Shown: positions 7,036 to 15,184 of the stretch, piece after piece
Layout of the letters: each line of letters starts with the position of its first letter
Numbering within the stretch: the first letter of the stretch is position 1
Source of the DNA: Zoogloea sp. LCSB751
GTDB taxonomy: Bacteria > Pseudomonadota > Gammaproteobacteria > Burkholderiales > Rhodocyclaceae
Direction of reading: 5' to 3'
DNA length: 48,412 bases
NCBI RefSeq assembly: GCF_002028455.1
Contig: NZ_MWUM01000034.1
Span: forward strand, 1 to 48,412
Made by a program: the position numbers and the translations under genes
The notes under the pieces: generated by a model
The model's database searches: none
Told to the model about the DNA's origin: nothing
Seen by the model: only the letters and a program-made list of their open reading frames with translations

Positions 7036-9468
7036 ATGGCCGGCCATAAAGAGAACAGCGCAATGCCCGTGGTCCGGGATGTGGCCGATTTCAATCGGCG
7101 GTCCGGGAACATCCTCGAACGTTTTATTTTCAATAACCGGGCGATCTTTCTGGTGGCCTGTCTGATTGCCACCCTGCTGCTCGGGTTTGCGGCTACCCGC
7201 ATCCACGTCAACGCCAGTTTCGAACGGATGATCCCGATCGGCAGTCCCTACATCCTGAACTATCTGGAGAACAAGAAGGAGCTGCCGGGGCTGGGCAACA
7301 CGATTCGTATCGTCGTGGAGAACAAGACTGGCGACATCTACGACCCCGAGTACCTGGAGGTACTCCGCAAGGTCAATGACACCCTCTACCTGATTCCCGG
7401 TGTCGATCGTTCGTGGATGAAGTCTCTGTGGATGCCCATCGTCCGCTGGCGGGAGGTCACCGAAGATGGGATTACCGGCGGGGCTGTGATGCCCGCTAAC
7501 TACGATGGGACGCCGGCTACGGTCGAGGCGCTGCGTACTAACGTGGCCCGTGCCGGCATCGTCGGAAAGTTGGTGTCCAACGATCTGCGCTCGAGCATGA
7601 TCGTCACCCCCATGCTGGATGTAAATCCCCAGACCGGCGAGCCGCTGAGCTACGGCGCCTTTGCCGATGACCTGGAGCAGAAGATTCGTGCCTTCGAGAG
7701 CGACAAGGTTGGCATTCATATCGTCGGTTTCGCCAAGGTGGTTGGCGACCTGATCGCTGGGCTGCGCGAGGTGATGATGTTCTTCGCCGTATCGGTTGCC
7801 GTGGCGGCTGTCTTTGTCTACCTCTACACCCGTTGCCTGCGTAGCACCGTGCTGCTGGTGACGGTGGCTGTCATCGGCGTGGTCTGGTTACTCGGCCTGA
7901 TGCAGTTGCTGGGCTACGAACTTGATCCGTATTCAATCCTGGTACCTTTTCTGATCTTCGCAATCGGCCTGTCCCACGGGGCTCAGAAGATGAACGGCAT
8001 CATCCAGGACATCGGCCGTGGCACCCATAAATACGTGGCGGCCCGCTACACCTTTCGGCGCCTGTTCATGGCCGGTCTAACCGCGCTGCTGGCCAACATC
8101 GTCGGCTTTGCGGTGCTGGTCATCATCGACATTCCCGTGATTCGTGATCTGGCGATCACCACCTGCGTTGGCGTATCGGTGCTGGTGTTCACCAAGCTGG
8201 TTCTGATCCCGGTGACTCTGTCCTACATCGGCGTCAGCGAATCGGCCGCTCGTCGGGCTATCGAGGAAGAATCGGGCACGCAGGCGCCGCGCACCGTGAT
8301 CGGCCGCCTGTGGGCGCGGCTCGACGTGCTGACCGAGCGCAAGTGGGCTATCGGCATGATCTCCGTGGCCGTGTTGATCACTGCCGTCAGCACCGTGGTT
8401 ATGAAGGATCTGCGAATCGGCGACCTGGATTCCGGCGCCCCCGAACTGCGCCCCGAGTCCCGCTATAACCAGGACAACGCTTACATCACTGCCAACTACG
8501 GTCTGTCCAGCGACCAGTTCGTGGTCATCATGAAGACAGGGGCAGAGGGCTGCCGACTGTATGACTCGCTTCGCCAGATGGACGATCTGACCTGGGCATT
8601 ACGGCAGGATCCGGCCGTGCAAACCACCACCTCGCTGGCCGAATCGGTCCGTTCGGTGTCGTCGGCGATGTTCGAAGGTAGCCCAAAGTGGCTGGCCCTG
8701 AGCCGCAATCAGGCAATCATTGATGCATCGGTGTCCGCCGCGATGATTGCGGCCCCGGACATTACCAATCAGGGCTGCTCCGTGACGCCGCTGGTGGCCT
8801 ATTTAGCCGACCACAAAGCCGACACCCTGAGCCGGGTGCTGAAGATCGCCGAGGACTTCAAGCTGCAGCAGGCCACTCCGGGCAGTTCCGGGCAGCCCGT
8901 CGAATTCCTGCTCGCAGCGGGTAGCGCCGGCATCGAGGCCGCTACCAACATCGAAGTTCAGAAGAGCATCGTCACCATGTATCTGGCTGTTTACGGGGCC
9001 ACGGCGCTGTTGTGCCTTATCACCTTCAGGAGCATTCGCGCCACAATCGTCGCGCTGATTCCACTAGTGATGACCACCATCATCTGCAAGGCGCTGATGG
9101 TGTGGCTGGGTATCGGCCTGAAAGTCGCCACCCTGCCAGTGATTGCCGTCGGTGTGGGGGTAGGGGTCGATTACGCCCTCTACCTGCTATCGGTGCAGAT
9201 CGCCGTACAGCGCCGCGGCGACTCCCTGCGCACGGCCTACCGACGCTCGCTGGATTTCACCGGCAAGGTCGTCGCCCTGGTGGGCATGACGATGGCCGCG
9301 GGGGTGATCACATGGGCCTGGTCGCCAATCAAATTCCAGGCCGACATGGGCATTCTGCTGACCTTCATGTTCCTGTGGAACATGCTCGGTGCCCTGGTAC
9401 TGATCCCGGCCCTGTCGCATTTCCTGCTCAACCCAAAGCCCCAGGTTACCGCCCTGGCCACCGCCTGA
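7036..9468 (+). CDS. RND superfamily transporter (MMPL-type)
   Basis: 810 residues with the RND duplication. TM1 is at about 30-50 (FLVACLIATLLLGFAATRI), followed by a periplasmic loop and a five-helix bundle at about 245-400, then a repeat with TM7 at about 440, a second loop and a final helix bundle at about 650-800. The SHGAQKMNG and GVGVDYALYLLS segments match the conserved helix regions of the MMPL/SecDF branch. The product is an inner-membrane proton-driven pump, probably moving a hydrophobic molecule together with the DUF1302, DUF1329 and YCF48 products. An internal ATG (7063) is an alternative start. The direction of transport is not known from sequence. Confidence 0.88.
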   Translation: MAGHKENSAMPVVRDVADFNRRSGNILERFIFNNRAIFLVACLIATLLLGFAATRIHVNASFERMIPIGSPYILNYLENKKELPGLGNTIRIVVENKTGDIYDPEYLEVLRKVNDTLYLIPGVDRSWMKSLWMPIVRWREVTEDGITGGAVMPANYDGTPATVEALRTNVARAGIVGKLVSNDLRSSMIVTPMLDVNPQTGEPLSYGAFADDLEQKIRAFESDKVGIHIVGFAKVVGDLIAGLREVMMFFAVSVAVAAVFVYLYTRCLRSTVLLVTVAVIGVVWLLGLMQLLGYELDPYSILVPFLIFAIGLSHGAQKMNGIIQDIGRGTHKYVAARYTFRRLFMAGLTALLANIVGFAVLVIIDIPVIRDLAITTCVGVSVLVFTKLVLIPVTLSYIGVSESAARRAIEEESGTQAPRTVIGRLWARLDVLTERKWAIGMISVAVLITAVSTVVMKDLRIGDLDSGAPELRPESRYNQDNAYITANYGLSSDQFVVIMKTGAEGCRLYDSLRQMDDLTWALRQDPAVQTTTSLAESVRSVSSAMFEGSPKWLALSRNQAIIDASVSAAMIAAPDITNQGCSVTPLVAYLADHKADTLSRVLKIAEDFKLQQATPGSSGQPVEFLLAAGSAGIEAATNIEVQKSIVTMYLAVYGATALLCLITFRSIRATIVALIPLVMTTIICKALMVWLGIGLKVATLPVIAVGVGVGVDYALYLLSVQIAVQRRGDSLRTAYRRSLDFTGKVVALVGMTMAAGVITWAWSPIKFQADMGILLTFMFLWNMLGALVLIPALSHFLLNPKPQVTALATA

Positions 9469-9518
9469 GGCGCGTCGCTCAGACGACCTCACAACCCGAT
9501 TACCGATAAGCACGCCGA

Positions 9519-9541
9519 CTGGCCGGATTCGTTCCGGCCAG
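9519..9541. terminator. Hairpin after the RND gene
   Basis: Perfect 9-bp stem CTGGCCGGA / TCCGGCCAG with loop TTCGT, located 50 bases after the RND stop and 35 bases before the next start codon. No T-tract follows. It is best read as an operon-internal structural element (attenuation or mRNA stability), like the hairpin near 5.8 kb. Confidence 0.4.
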
Positions 9542-9576
9542 GGATTGGTGCGCGCAATTTGAAGGAGACAAAAGCA

Positions 9577-10542
9577 ATGTTCGACCTGTTGATGAGCGCC
9601 GATATGATGGTTCCGGATCCCGATGCGATGACGGATCTGCTGGTCAAAAAGCTGGGCATCCATTCCCACCCGAACTGGCGCCAGGCCTTCGACAATCACC
9701 CTTACATCGCCCACTTCCTGCGGGTGCACAAGTCCTTGGCGGTGTCGCCGACACGGATTGAACCCCAGTGGCACCTCGACCGCCCGAACCCCGGCGACCC
9801 GCTGTTCCACGACTTCCTCGAAAGCCTGATGGCGTACCAGGGCCGGCATCGCCCGATGCTGACGCACTCCATCGTGCTGGCCTGCCAAGGCCCCAAGTTC
9901 GATGCCTTGGTCGACAAGCTGATGCGCCGCCGCCTGCCGTTCCGCATGGCCCAACGCACCCCAGAGATGCCCTTCGACCGCCTGTGGCTTGGCGTGACGC
10001 CGGAAGACCCTCACTACCGCCCGGTGGTGGACGGCGGCTTATGCATCGAGGTGATGCCAATGGAGCCACTGCAGATGCCAGCCGACACCTTCGCGACTCC
10101 GGCTCCACAGCCCCGCGATCCGAAGCCGGGTGACATGATCCGCGTGACGGCCCGCGGCTTCTTGGTTCGCGACCTGGACCACACACTGCGTTGCTGCTCC
10201 AGCAACCTGGACTGGGAACCAGTCGGCGAAGTTGAGGCCTTGCACCGAGAAGGTTGTCGCCGCGCCACCATGGGTCTGACCCTGCAGAACAGCGCTTCCC
10301 TTGATGTGATCGAGGCAACCCGCTGGGATAGCGAGGCTGGCCTCTATCTGAATAGCTGGGGTCCTGGCCCTTACTACATCCGGATTGCCGTGAACGGCCT
10401 CGCCGCCAAGGCAGAAGACCTGCGCGCGCGCGGTGTGAAATTCACCTGGGTGCAGGAGTCTGAAGCAGTTGGCGGCGGTTCGCTGATCAAGATCGACCCA
10501 GCCGAACTGAACGGCCAGGTCTTCGAATTCGAGGAGTGCTGA
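9577..10542 (+). CDS. VOC/glyoxalase-superfamily-like protein
   Basis: 322 residues from the ATG at 9577, chosen because GAAGGAGA lies 8 bases before it. The protein appears to consist of two similar halves, each beginning with a hydrophobic strand and a D-x-D/A type turn (LMSADMMVPDPDAMTDLL at the start, ARGFLVRDLDHTLRC near 195). The second half ends with LIKIDPAELNGQVFEFEE, close to the end of VOC-fold metalloenzymes in which the last Glu binds metal. This fits the family of extradiol dioxygenases, glyoxalases and methylmalonyl-CoA epimerases. The exact reaction is not known; an epimerase, ring-cleavage or hydrolytic role in the pathway is possible. Confidence 0.65.
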   Translation: MFDLLMSADMMVPDPDAMTDLLVKKLGIHSHPNWRQAFDNHPYIAHFLRVHKSLAVSPTRIEPQWHLDRPNPGDPLFHDFLESLMAYQGRHRPMLTHSIVLACQGPKFDALVDKLMRRRLPFRMAQRTPEMPFDRLWLGVTPEDPHYRPVVDGGLCIEVMPMEPLQMPADTFATPAPQPRDPKPGDMIRVTARGFLVRDLDHTLRCCSSNLDWEPVGEVEALHREGCRRATMGLTLQNSASLDVIEATRWDSEAGLYLNSWGPGPYYIRIAVNGLAAKAEDLRARGVKFTWVQESEAVGGGSLIKIDPAELNGQVFEFEEC

Positions 10543-10543
10543 A

Positions 10544-11368
10544 ATGGGCGAGGCAACTGAAGTGGGCTCCGCCGTGACGGAGATGATCAACTCCGCTGTC
10601 ACCTTGGTGCGCGACGGCGGGATTGGCTGGGTGGTGCTCAACCGGCCGGGGCAAATCAACGCCATCAACGACGACATCCGCAGTGGAGTGCCGATGGCCC
10701 TGGCGACCCTTGATGCCGATCCTCTGATCCGCGTGATCGTCTTGCGCGGAGAAGGCTCGCGTGGCTTTTGCGCCGGGGCCGACATTAAGGAGTCACGGGG
10801 CCCTGAGTCATCAATCGAGGTGCGCAGGCGCATGGAGCGGGCGCGGTGGATCGAGGCCCTCGACAGGACCGAGAAACCCGTCATTGCCGCACTCCACGGC
10901 TACTGCATGGGAGGCGGTATGGAGCTGGCATTGGCTTGCGACATCCGCTTTGCCTCGCCGCAAGCCATTTTTGCGCTACCGGAGACCGGCCTTGGCTTGA
11001 TTCCAGGCGGCGGCGGAACCCAGCGTCTGGCCCGGGTGATTGGGCCGGGGAGGGCCATGGATGCACTACTCACCGGCGAGCGTTATACCGCCGAACAGGC
11101 ACAAAGCATCGGCCTGGTAACACGTATTGCGATCAGCGATGAAACGCTGCTGGAGGAAGTCGCCGAGTTCGCCAAGCGGATCGCCGTGAAACCGCCGCTG
11201 GCTACGCTCTACGCGAAGCGGGCAGCCCGGGCGGCGCTGGAGCTGGAGCTAAAGAAGGGCCTCGACCTGGAGCTGGACCTATTTGCGATGCTGGCCCCGA
11301 CGTCGGACGTAAAGGAGGCCGCCCAAGCCTTCCGCGAAAAACGCGAACCCCGTTTCTCCGGCCACTGA
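10544..11368 (+). CDS. Enoyl-CoA hydratase/isomerase family protein
   Basis: 274 residues of crotonase fold. The oxyanion-hole segment GFCAGADI (75-81) and HGYCMGGGMELALACD (118-133) are present, with Glu127 and Glu147 (PETGLGLIPGGGGTQRL) in the positions of the two catalytic acids of hydratases. Both Glu residues favour true hydratase activity over other crotonase reactions. The ATG comes one base after the preceding stop, with GAGGAG at the right distance, so the two genes are translationally linked. It would add water to an unsaturated acyl-CoA in a beta-oxidation-like route together with the SDR and thiolase. Confidence 0.9.
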   Translation: MGEATEVGSAVTEMINSAVTLVRDGGIGWVVLNRPGQINAINDDIRSGVPMALATLDADPLIRVIVLRGEGSRGFCAGADIKESRGPESSIEVRRRMERARWIEALDRTEKPVIAALHGYCMGGGMELALACDIRFASPQAIFALPETGLGLIPGGGGTQRLARVIGPGRAMDALLTGERYTAEQAQSIGLVTRIAISDETLLEEVAEFAKRIAVKPPLATLYAKRAARAALELELKKGLDLELDLFAMLAPTSDVKEAAQAFREKREPRFSGH

Positions 11369-11412
11369 GGCCCGAGGGTATTCATCACAACAGGATTGGA
11401 CGGAGAACAACC

Positions 11413-12240
11413 ATGACAGGAAAACTTGAGGGGCGCGTAGCAATCATTACCGGTGCAGGCGGTGGCCTCGGCGCCGAGTGCGCTCGCGTGCTGGCTATCC
11501 ACGGCGCCAGTGTGGCAGTGGTGGACATTAATGGCGCGGCTGCCGCAGCCGTGGCCGAGAGCATCCGGGCGAGCGGCGGCAAAGCGATTGGCATTAGCAC
11601 CGACGTATCGCAGGAGCCCGACGTCAAGGCAATGGTCGAGGCCGTTGTGACCCACTTTGGGCGCATCGACGTGCTGCACAACAACGCGGCCATCCTCAAT
11701 ATTGAACAACGCCAGAAGGACCGGGACGTCATCAATATGGACGTGGACGCCTGGGACCGGGCAATGGCCGTGAATCTGCGCGGCGCCATGTTGTGCTGTA
11801 AGCATGCTATCCCCGAGATGCTCAAACTCGGCCGGGGATCGGTGATTTTTGCGACCTCCGGCCTCGGTGCCCAGGGCGACGTCACCCTGTCGGCCTACGC
11901 AGCCTCCAAGGCGGGGCTTATGATGCTGGCCAAGTCCATTGCGGCCCAGTATGGCAAGCAGGGCGTGCGCTCGAACGCGCTGCAGATTGGCCTCGCTCCG
12001 GCGGAAAACGCTCACGAGACGATGCCGGCTGCGCTACTCGACATCATCCGCGAGAACCACCTGACACCGGAACTCGGCTCCCCGCGGCAGATAGCTGACG
12101 TGGTGGCCTTTCTGGCTTCGGACGAGTCGTCCTTCATTACCGGCACGACCATCGTCGCCGATGGCGGTTTCGCAAGCCATACGCCGTCGATGGTCGGCAT
12201 GAAAGCGCTATTCGCTCAGTCTGGCAGCAACAAGATGTAA
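11413..12240 (+). CDS. Short-chain dehydrogenase/reductase
   Basis: 275 residues with all classical SDR motifs: TGAGGGLG (13-20), Asp38 after the second strand (VVDIN, suggesting NAD rather than NADP), NNAA (90-93), Ser149, and Tyr162-x3-Lys166 (YAASK). The C-terminal part, FLASDESSFITGTTIVADGG, is canonical. It probably oxidises a hydroxyacyl-CoA or an alicyclic alcohol in the pathway. Unlike the SDR-fold protein at the left end of the window, all catalytic residues are intact. Start ATG follows GGAGAACAACC. Confidence 0.92.
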   Translation: MTGKLEGRVAIITGAGGGLGAECARVLAIHGASVAVVDINGAAAAAVAESIRASGGKAIGISTDVSQEPDVKAMVEAVVTHFGRIDVLHNNAAILNIEQRQKDRDVINMDVDAWDRAMAVNLRGAMLCCKHAIPEMLKLGRGSVIFATSGLGAQGDVTLSAYAASKAGLMMLAKSIAAQYGKQGVRSNALQIGLAPAENAHETMPAALLDIIRENHLTPELGSPRQIADVVAFLASDESSFITGTTIVADGGFASHTPSMVGMKALFAQSGSNKM

Positions 12241-12249
12241 GGGGGGGGC

Positions 12250-13176
12250 ATGCGTGCAGCTGTGATTACGGAACGGGGTGCTGCCCCTGTCATCCGAGAT
12301 TTTCCGGCGCCCCAGGCTCGTGAGGGGTGCATTCTGATCGATGTTGACACCGCTGGCCTGGGCGGCTGGGATGTGCTCGGAGCCTATCGTCTGGGGGTGG
12401 AATACCCCTGCGTGATTCGTGGTGAAGGTGTCGGCCGGGCGCCGGACGGACGCCGGGTTTACTTCGGCGAGCGCTCAGTGCTGCCCTATGGCGCCTGGGC
12501 CGAACAGACACTGGTGCCAGCCGAAGAGGTGTGGGATGTGCCCGACAGCGTAGACGACCGGACGGCGATTTCGATGGGCATCGCCGCCACCGGTGCGCTG
12601 GTTCCGCTGGAACAGGCCAGCATCAAGCCGGGCGAGAGCGTACTGATCCTCGGGGCCACTGGGACCCTCGGTCAGATCGCCTTACAACTGACTCGCTATC
12701 TGGGTGCCGGCCGGGTAGTCGCCGCGGCCCGCAATGGCACGGCGCTGGCCCGATTAGCCGAGCGCGGTATCGCCGATGCGACGGTGCAACTAGGTGGCGA
12801 TGACGACGTGGCCGCCCTCAAAGCTGCTTCCGGCGACGGCTTCGACGTGGTGCTCGATCTGGTGTGTGGCCAACCCATGCTCAACGCCCTCAAGGCCACC
12901 CGCTGGGGTGCGCGCATCCTGACCATTGGCACCGGAGCGGGCCGACAGGTGAATCTCGATATCGCTGATTTGTTATTCCGCACGCTGTCTTGCGTCGGCA
13001 CCGGCCAACGTCCGCCGGCCGATCGCCGGGCCATCTGGGAGCGTCTGCTGGGCATTGCCCTTGAACAGAACATCGTCGTCGATTACCTGGACTATAGCCT
13101 CGACCGGGCCGCCGATGCATGGGCTGCCCAAATGGATGGCCCCCACGCCAAGATCACGGCCCGCATCCGCGACTGA
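12250..13176 (+). CDS. MDR family (zinc-independent) alcohol dehydrogenase/quinone reductase-like protein
   Basis: 308 residues, short for the medium-chain dehydrogenase superfamily. The GroES-like N-terminal domain includes YPCVIRGEGVG and PYGAWAEQTLV, and the nucleotide-binding domain has LILGATGTLGQIALQL near 135-150. The cysteine and histidine ligands of zinc alcohol dehydrogenases are absent, placing it with quinone oxidoreductase or enoyl reductase members. It follows the SDR by 9 bases, with a G-run before the ATG. The substrate is unknown; reduction of a conjugated double bond would fit the pathway. Confidence 0.82.
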   Translation: MRAAVITERGAAPVIRDFPAPQAREGCILIDVDTAGLGGWDVLGAYRLGVEYPCVIRGEGVGRAPDGRRVYFGERSVLPYGAWAEQTLVPAEEVWDVPDSVDDRTAISMGIAATGALVPLEQASIKPGESVLILGATGTLGQIALQLTRYLGAGRVVAAARNGTALARLAERGIADATVQLGGDDDVAALKAASGDGFDVVLDLVCGQPMLNALKATRWGARILTIGTGAGRQVNLDIADLLFRTLSCVGTGQRPPADRRAIWERLLGIALEQNIVVDYLDYSLDRAADAWAAQMDGPHAKITARIRD

Positions 13177-13202
13177 TCGACACAATTCCGGAGGCAGGGG
13201 AG

Positions 13203-14141
13203 ATGGCTGAAGGTCAGTGGTGGGCGGTGGCGCTCACCGAAGCGGTAAGCAGCGAGAAGCCGCTCCCGGTCGTGTGCGAGGGCGAGGAGTTGGTGTTGTT
13301 TCGCAACGCAGCCGGCCAGGCTTTTGCTCTGGAGGATCGCTGCCCCCATCGGCGGGTACCGCTTTCGCCTGGCGTGCTGACGCCGGGCGGGCTGCAGTGT
13401 CCGTATCACGGGTGGACGTTCGACGGTGCCAGCGGGGTGTGCAGAGAGATCCCGAACCTCCACGCGGATGAGCGCGTCCCGGCCCGCCATGCCGCCAAGG
13501 CTTTTCTGGTGGCTGAGGCCGATGGGTTCATCCACGTCTGGCGTGGGAGCGGCGCACCCACTGGTGTGCTGCCGAGCGCGGCCTACCGGCCGGCAGGCCG
13601 CGAGTACAGTGGTTCGGCTGTGGTCAACATGGCCCACTGCAACTATCTAGAAACCATGCTCGACGGCCCGGAATGCCTGCTAGCGTTCCCCTGCGTGACA
13701 ATCACCGACTTTTTCCTCGGCGAGCCTCGACGGGACGACAAGCATCTGGTCCTCGACCACGGCGGCGTGTGGAAGGGGAAGGGTATCGGCCCCGCGTTTG
13801 TGCGGGATCATCCGCTAGTGCTGCGGACCCGAGTACCGTTGGTCGGTGGTGCGATTTTCGTCGAGCTGCTGACGGCTGCCGAGGTGCCGCTGGTGACGAT
13901 ATTCATTGCTTCGACAGCGAACCGGCGCGGAACCACCAGCCTCAACTGGCGAGGCTTCCGGCATGCTCACAAAATCCCCAGCGCCCCCCTTGCGTGGCAG
14001 CTTCGGAGGGCTGCCGGACGGGCGCCATTTGAAGTTCTTGCTGAGGTAAAGGGCGCGTCAATAGCTGCCTTGCGGGTCGCCCCATCCCTTAATCTTACAA
14101 GTCGCACGCGGCATGAAGCAGAGTGTAGGAACCCACGATGA
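13203..14141 (+). CDS. Rieske oxygenase-like subunit retaining the Rieske cluster, iron site lost
   Basis: 312 residues from the ATG at 13203, placed after GGAGGCAGGGGAG; an upstream in-frame start would overlap the MDR gene. The N-terminal Rieske domain is intact: CPHRR (Cys47, His49) and CPYHGW (Cys66, His69) are the four [2Fe-2S] ligands. The region that should carry the mononuclear iron motif D-x2-H-x4-H reads NYLETMLDGPEC (147-158), so the ligand positions hold Glu150, Leu153 and Cys158. The protein should carry electrons but not oxygenate. It overlaps the next gene by 4 bases (ATGA), implying coupled translation and a shared complex with that iron-site protein. Confidence 0.85.
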   Translation: MAEGQWWAVALTEAVSSEKPLPVVCEGEELVLFRNAAGQAFALEDRCPHRRVPLSPGVLTPGGLQCPYHGWTFDGASGVCREIPNLHADERVPARHAAKAFLVAEADGFIHVWRGSGAPTGVLPSAAYRPAGREYSGSAVVNMAHCNYLETMLDGPECLLAFPCVTITDFFLGEPRRDDKHLVLDHGGVWKGKGIGPAFVRDHPLVLRTRVPLVGGAIFVELLTAAEVPLVTIFIASTANRRGTTSLNWRGFRHAHKIPSAPLAWQLRRAAGRAPFEVLAEVKGASIAALRVAPSLNLTSRTRHEAECRNPR

Positions 14142-15184
14142 ATGACATTGCGATTGCCAAAGCGGGCGCCGCCGATGGTTACGAAAACTCGCGCCTAGCC
14201 GACTGGGTACCGATCCATTTCGACTTGCGCGACACTTGGTTTCCAGTGGCCTTCAGCGCCGATATCGGCACTCAGGCTGTGCGTCGCATCGTGCATGCCC
14301 AGGCCTATTACCTGTGGCGCGACCGGGGCCGGATTCGCGCTGCCGAGTTTCGCCCGGATCAGCTTGAGGAGTTACGCCGTTCGGCCACCGCCTTTACCGG
14401 CGGCACGGGCCACTATCCGGTCACCGAGCGCTACGGCTACGTTTGGGCTTGGTACGGCAACCCGGACAATGCCGACCCGGCGCTGATTCCCAGCATCCCC
14501 TTCCTGCCGGTTGATGGGAGCAACATTCCCCGTTACACCCAGCGCACAGTGCGCTTCGATGCGGCCTCGCCGCTGTCGGTGGAAAACCTAATCGACCTGA
14601 CCCATGCAGATTTCCTGCACGCCAAAGCCATTGGCGACGGACGCAGCGAGTCGGACATCGTCGAGGTGCAATCGACCTCGGAGACAGTTACTCGCACCCG
14701 TATCGTCACCCGCAAGTCGGTGGCGCCGGTGATGCGCTGGATCGGCGGGGTGCGTGCCAAATACCAGGACTTGCGGGCGGTGCTTCACGTGCATCTCCGC
14801 AACAATCTCGCCATCTCCTATCCCAGCTTCAGCCCAGGCTATGCGATTCCCAACGTGCAGCCCTTCGTGCCGGTCGGGCGTCACCGTTCGCGGGTAGACC
14901 AGACCAACTATACGGTGGCCGCACCAGCCCCATTCCGTTGGCTGATGCCGCGTATTTCTTACGTGATCCAGCCTCAGGATAACGCTGTGCTGCGCCCGCA
15001 AAACGAGCGTTACTTCGACGCCGACAGGCGGCGGGACCTGAGCTCCCGCTTCGATGCCCCCGGTAACCGCTATCGGCTAGTGATGAGGCGCCTTGCTGAA
15101 CGGCAGCGTCGGGGTGATTTCAGCTATGCGGCCGACGGCGACCCGAGTGTCGATATTTCGGCTGTGCTCGGCATGGATGGCTAA
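14138..15184 (+). CDS. Rieske oxygenase-like catalytic subunit lacking the Rieske cluster
   Basis: 348 residues. The C-terminal catalytic half has NLIDLTHADFLH, giving Asp153-x2-His156-x4-His161, the complete 2-His-1-carboxylate iron triad seen in VanA-type oxygenases. The N-terminal half keeps the fold framework (WFPVAFS, YYLWRDRGRIRAAEF, YPVTERYGYVWAWYG) but the segment that carries CxH and CxxH in relatives is replaced by a short stretch (about 72-92) without cysteine. It therefore cannot bind a [2Fe-2S] cluster. Electrons presumably come from the preceding, complementary protein. The start overlaps that gene by 4 bases and the end overlaps the MFS gene by 8 bases. Confidence 0.85.
   Translation: MNDIAIAKAGAADGYENSRLADWVPIHFDLRDTWFPVAFSADIGTQAVRRIVHAQAYYLWRDRGRIRAAEFRPDQLEELRRSATAFTGGTGHYPVTERYGYVWAWYGNPDNADPALIPSIPFLPVDGSNIPRYTQRTVRFDAASPLSVENLIDLTHADFLHAKAIGDGRSESDIVEVQSTSETVTRTRIVTRKSVAPVMRWIGGVRAKYQDLRAVLHVHLRNNLAISYPSFSPGYAIPNVQPFVPVGRHRSRVDQTNYTVAAPAPFRWLMPRISYVIQPQDNAVLRPQNERYFDADRRRDLSSRFDAPGNRYRLVMRRLAERQRRGDFSYAADGDPSVDISAVLGMDG

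Noticed and set aside
6835..7719. 294-residue minus-strand frame opposite the YCF48/RND genes.
   Set aside because: Antisense to two recognised genes, low-complexity codon mirror, no RBS.
13203..14141. Reading the Rieske-only protein as a small Rieske ferredoxin.
   Set aside because: It is about 310 residues, not about 110, and keeps the oxygenase-type C-terminal domain with a degenerate iron motif aligned to the family.
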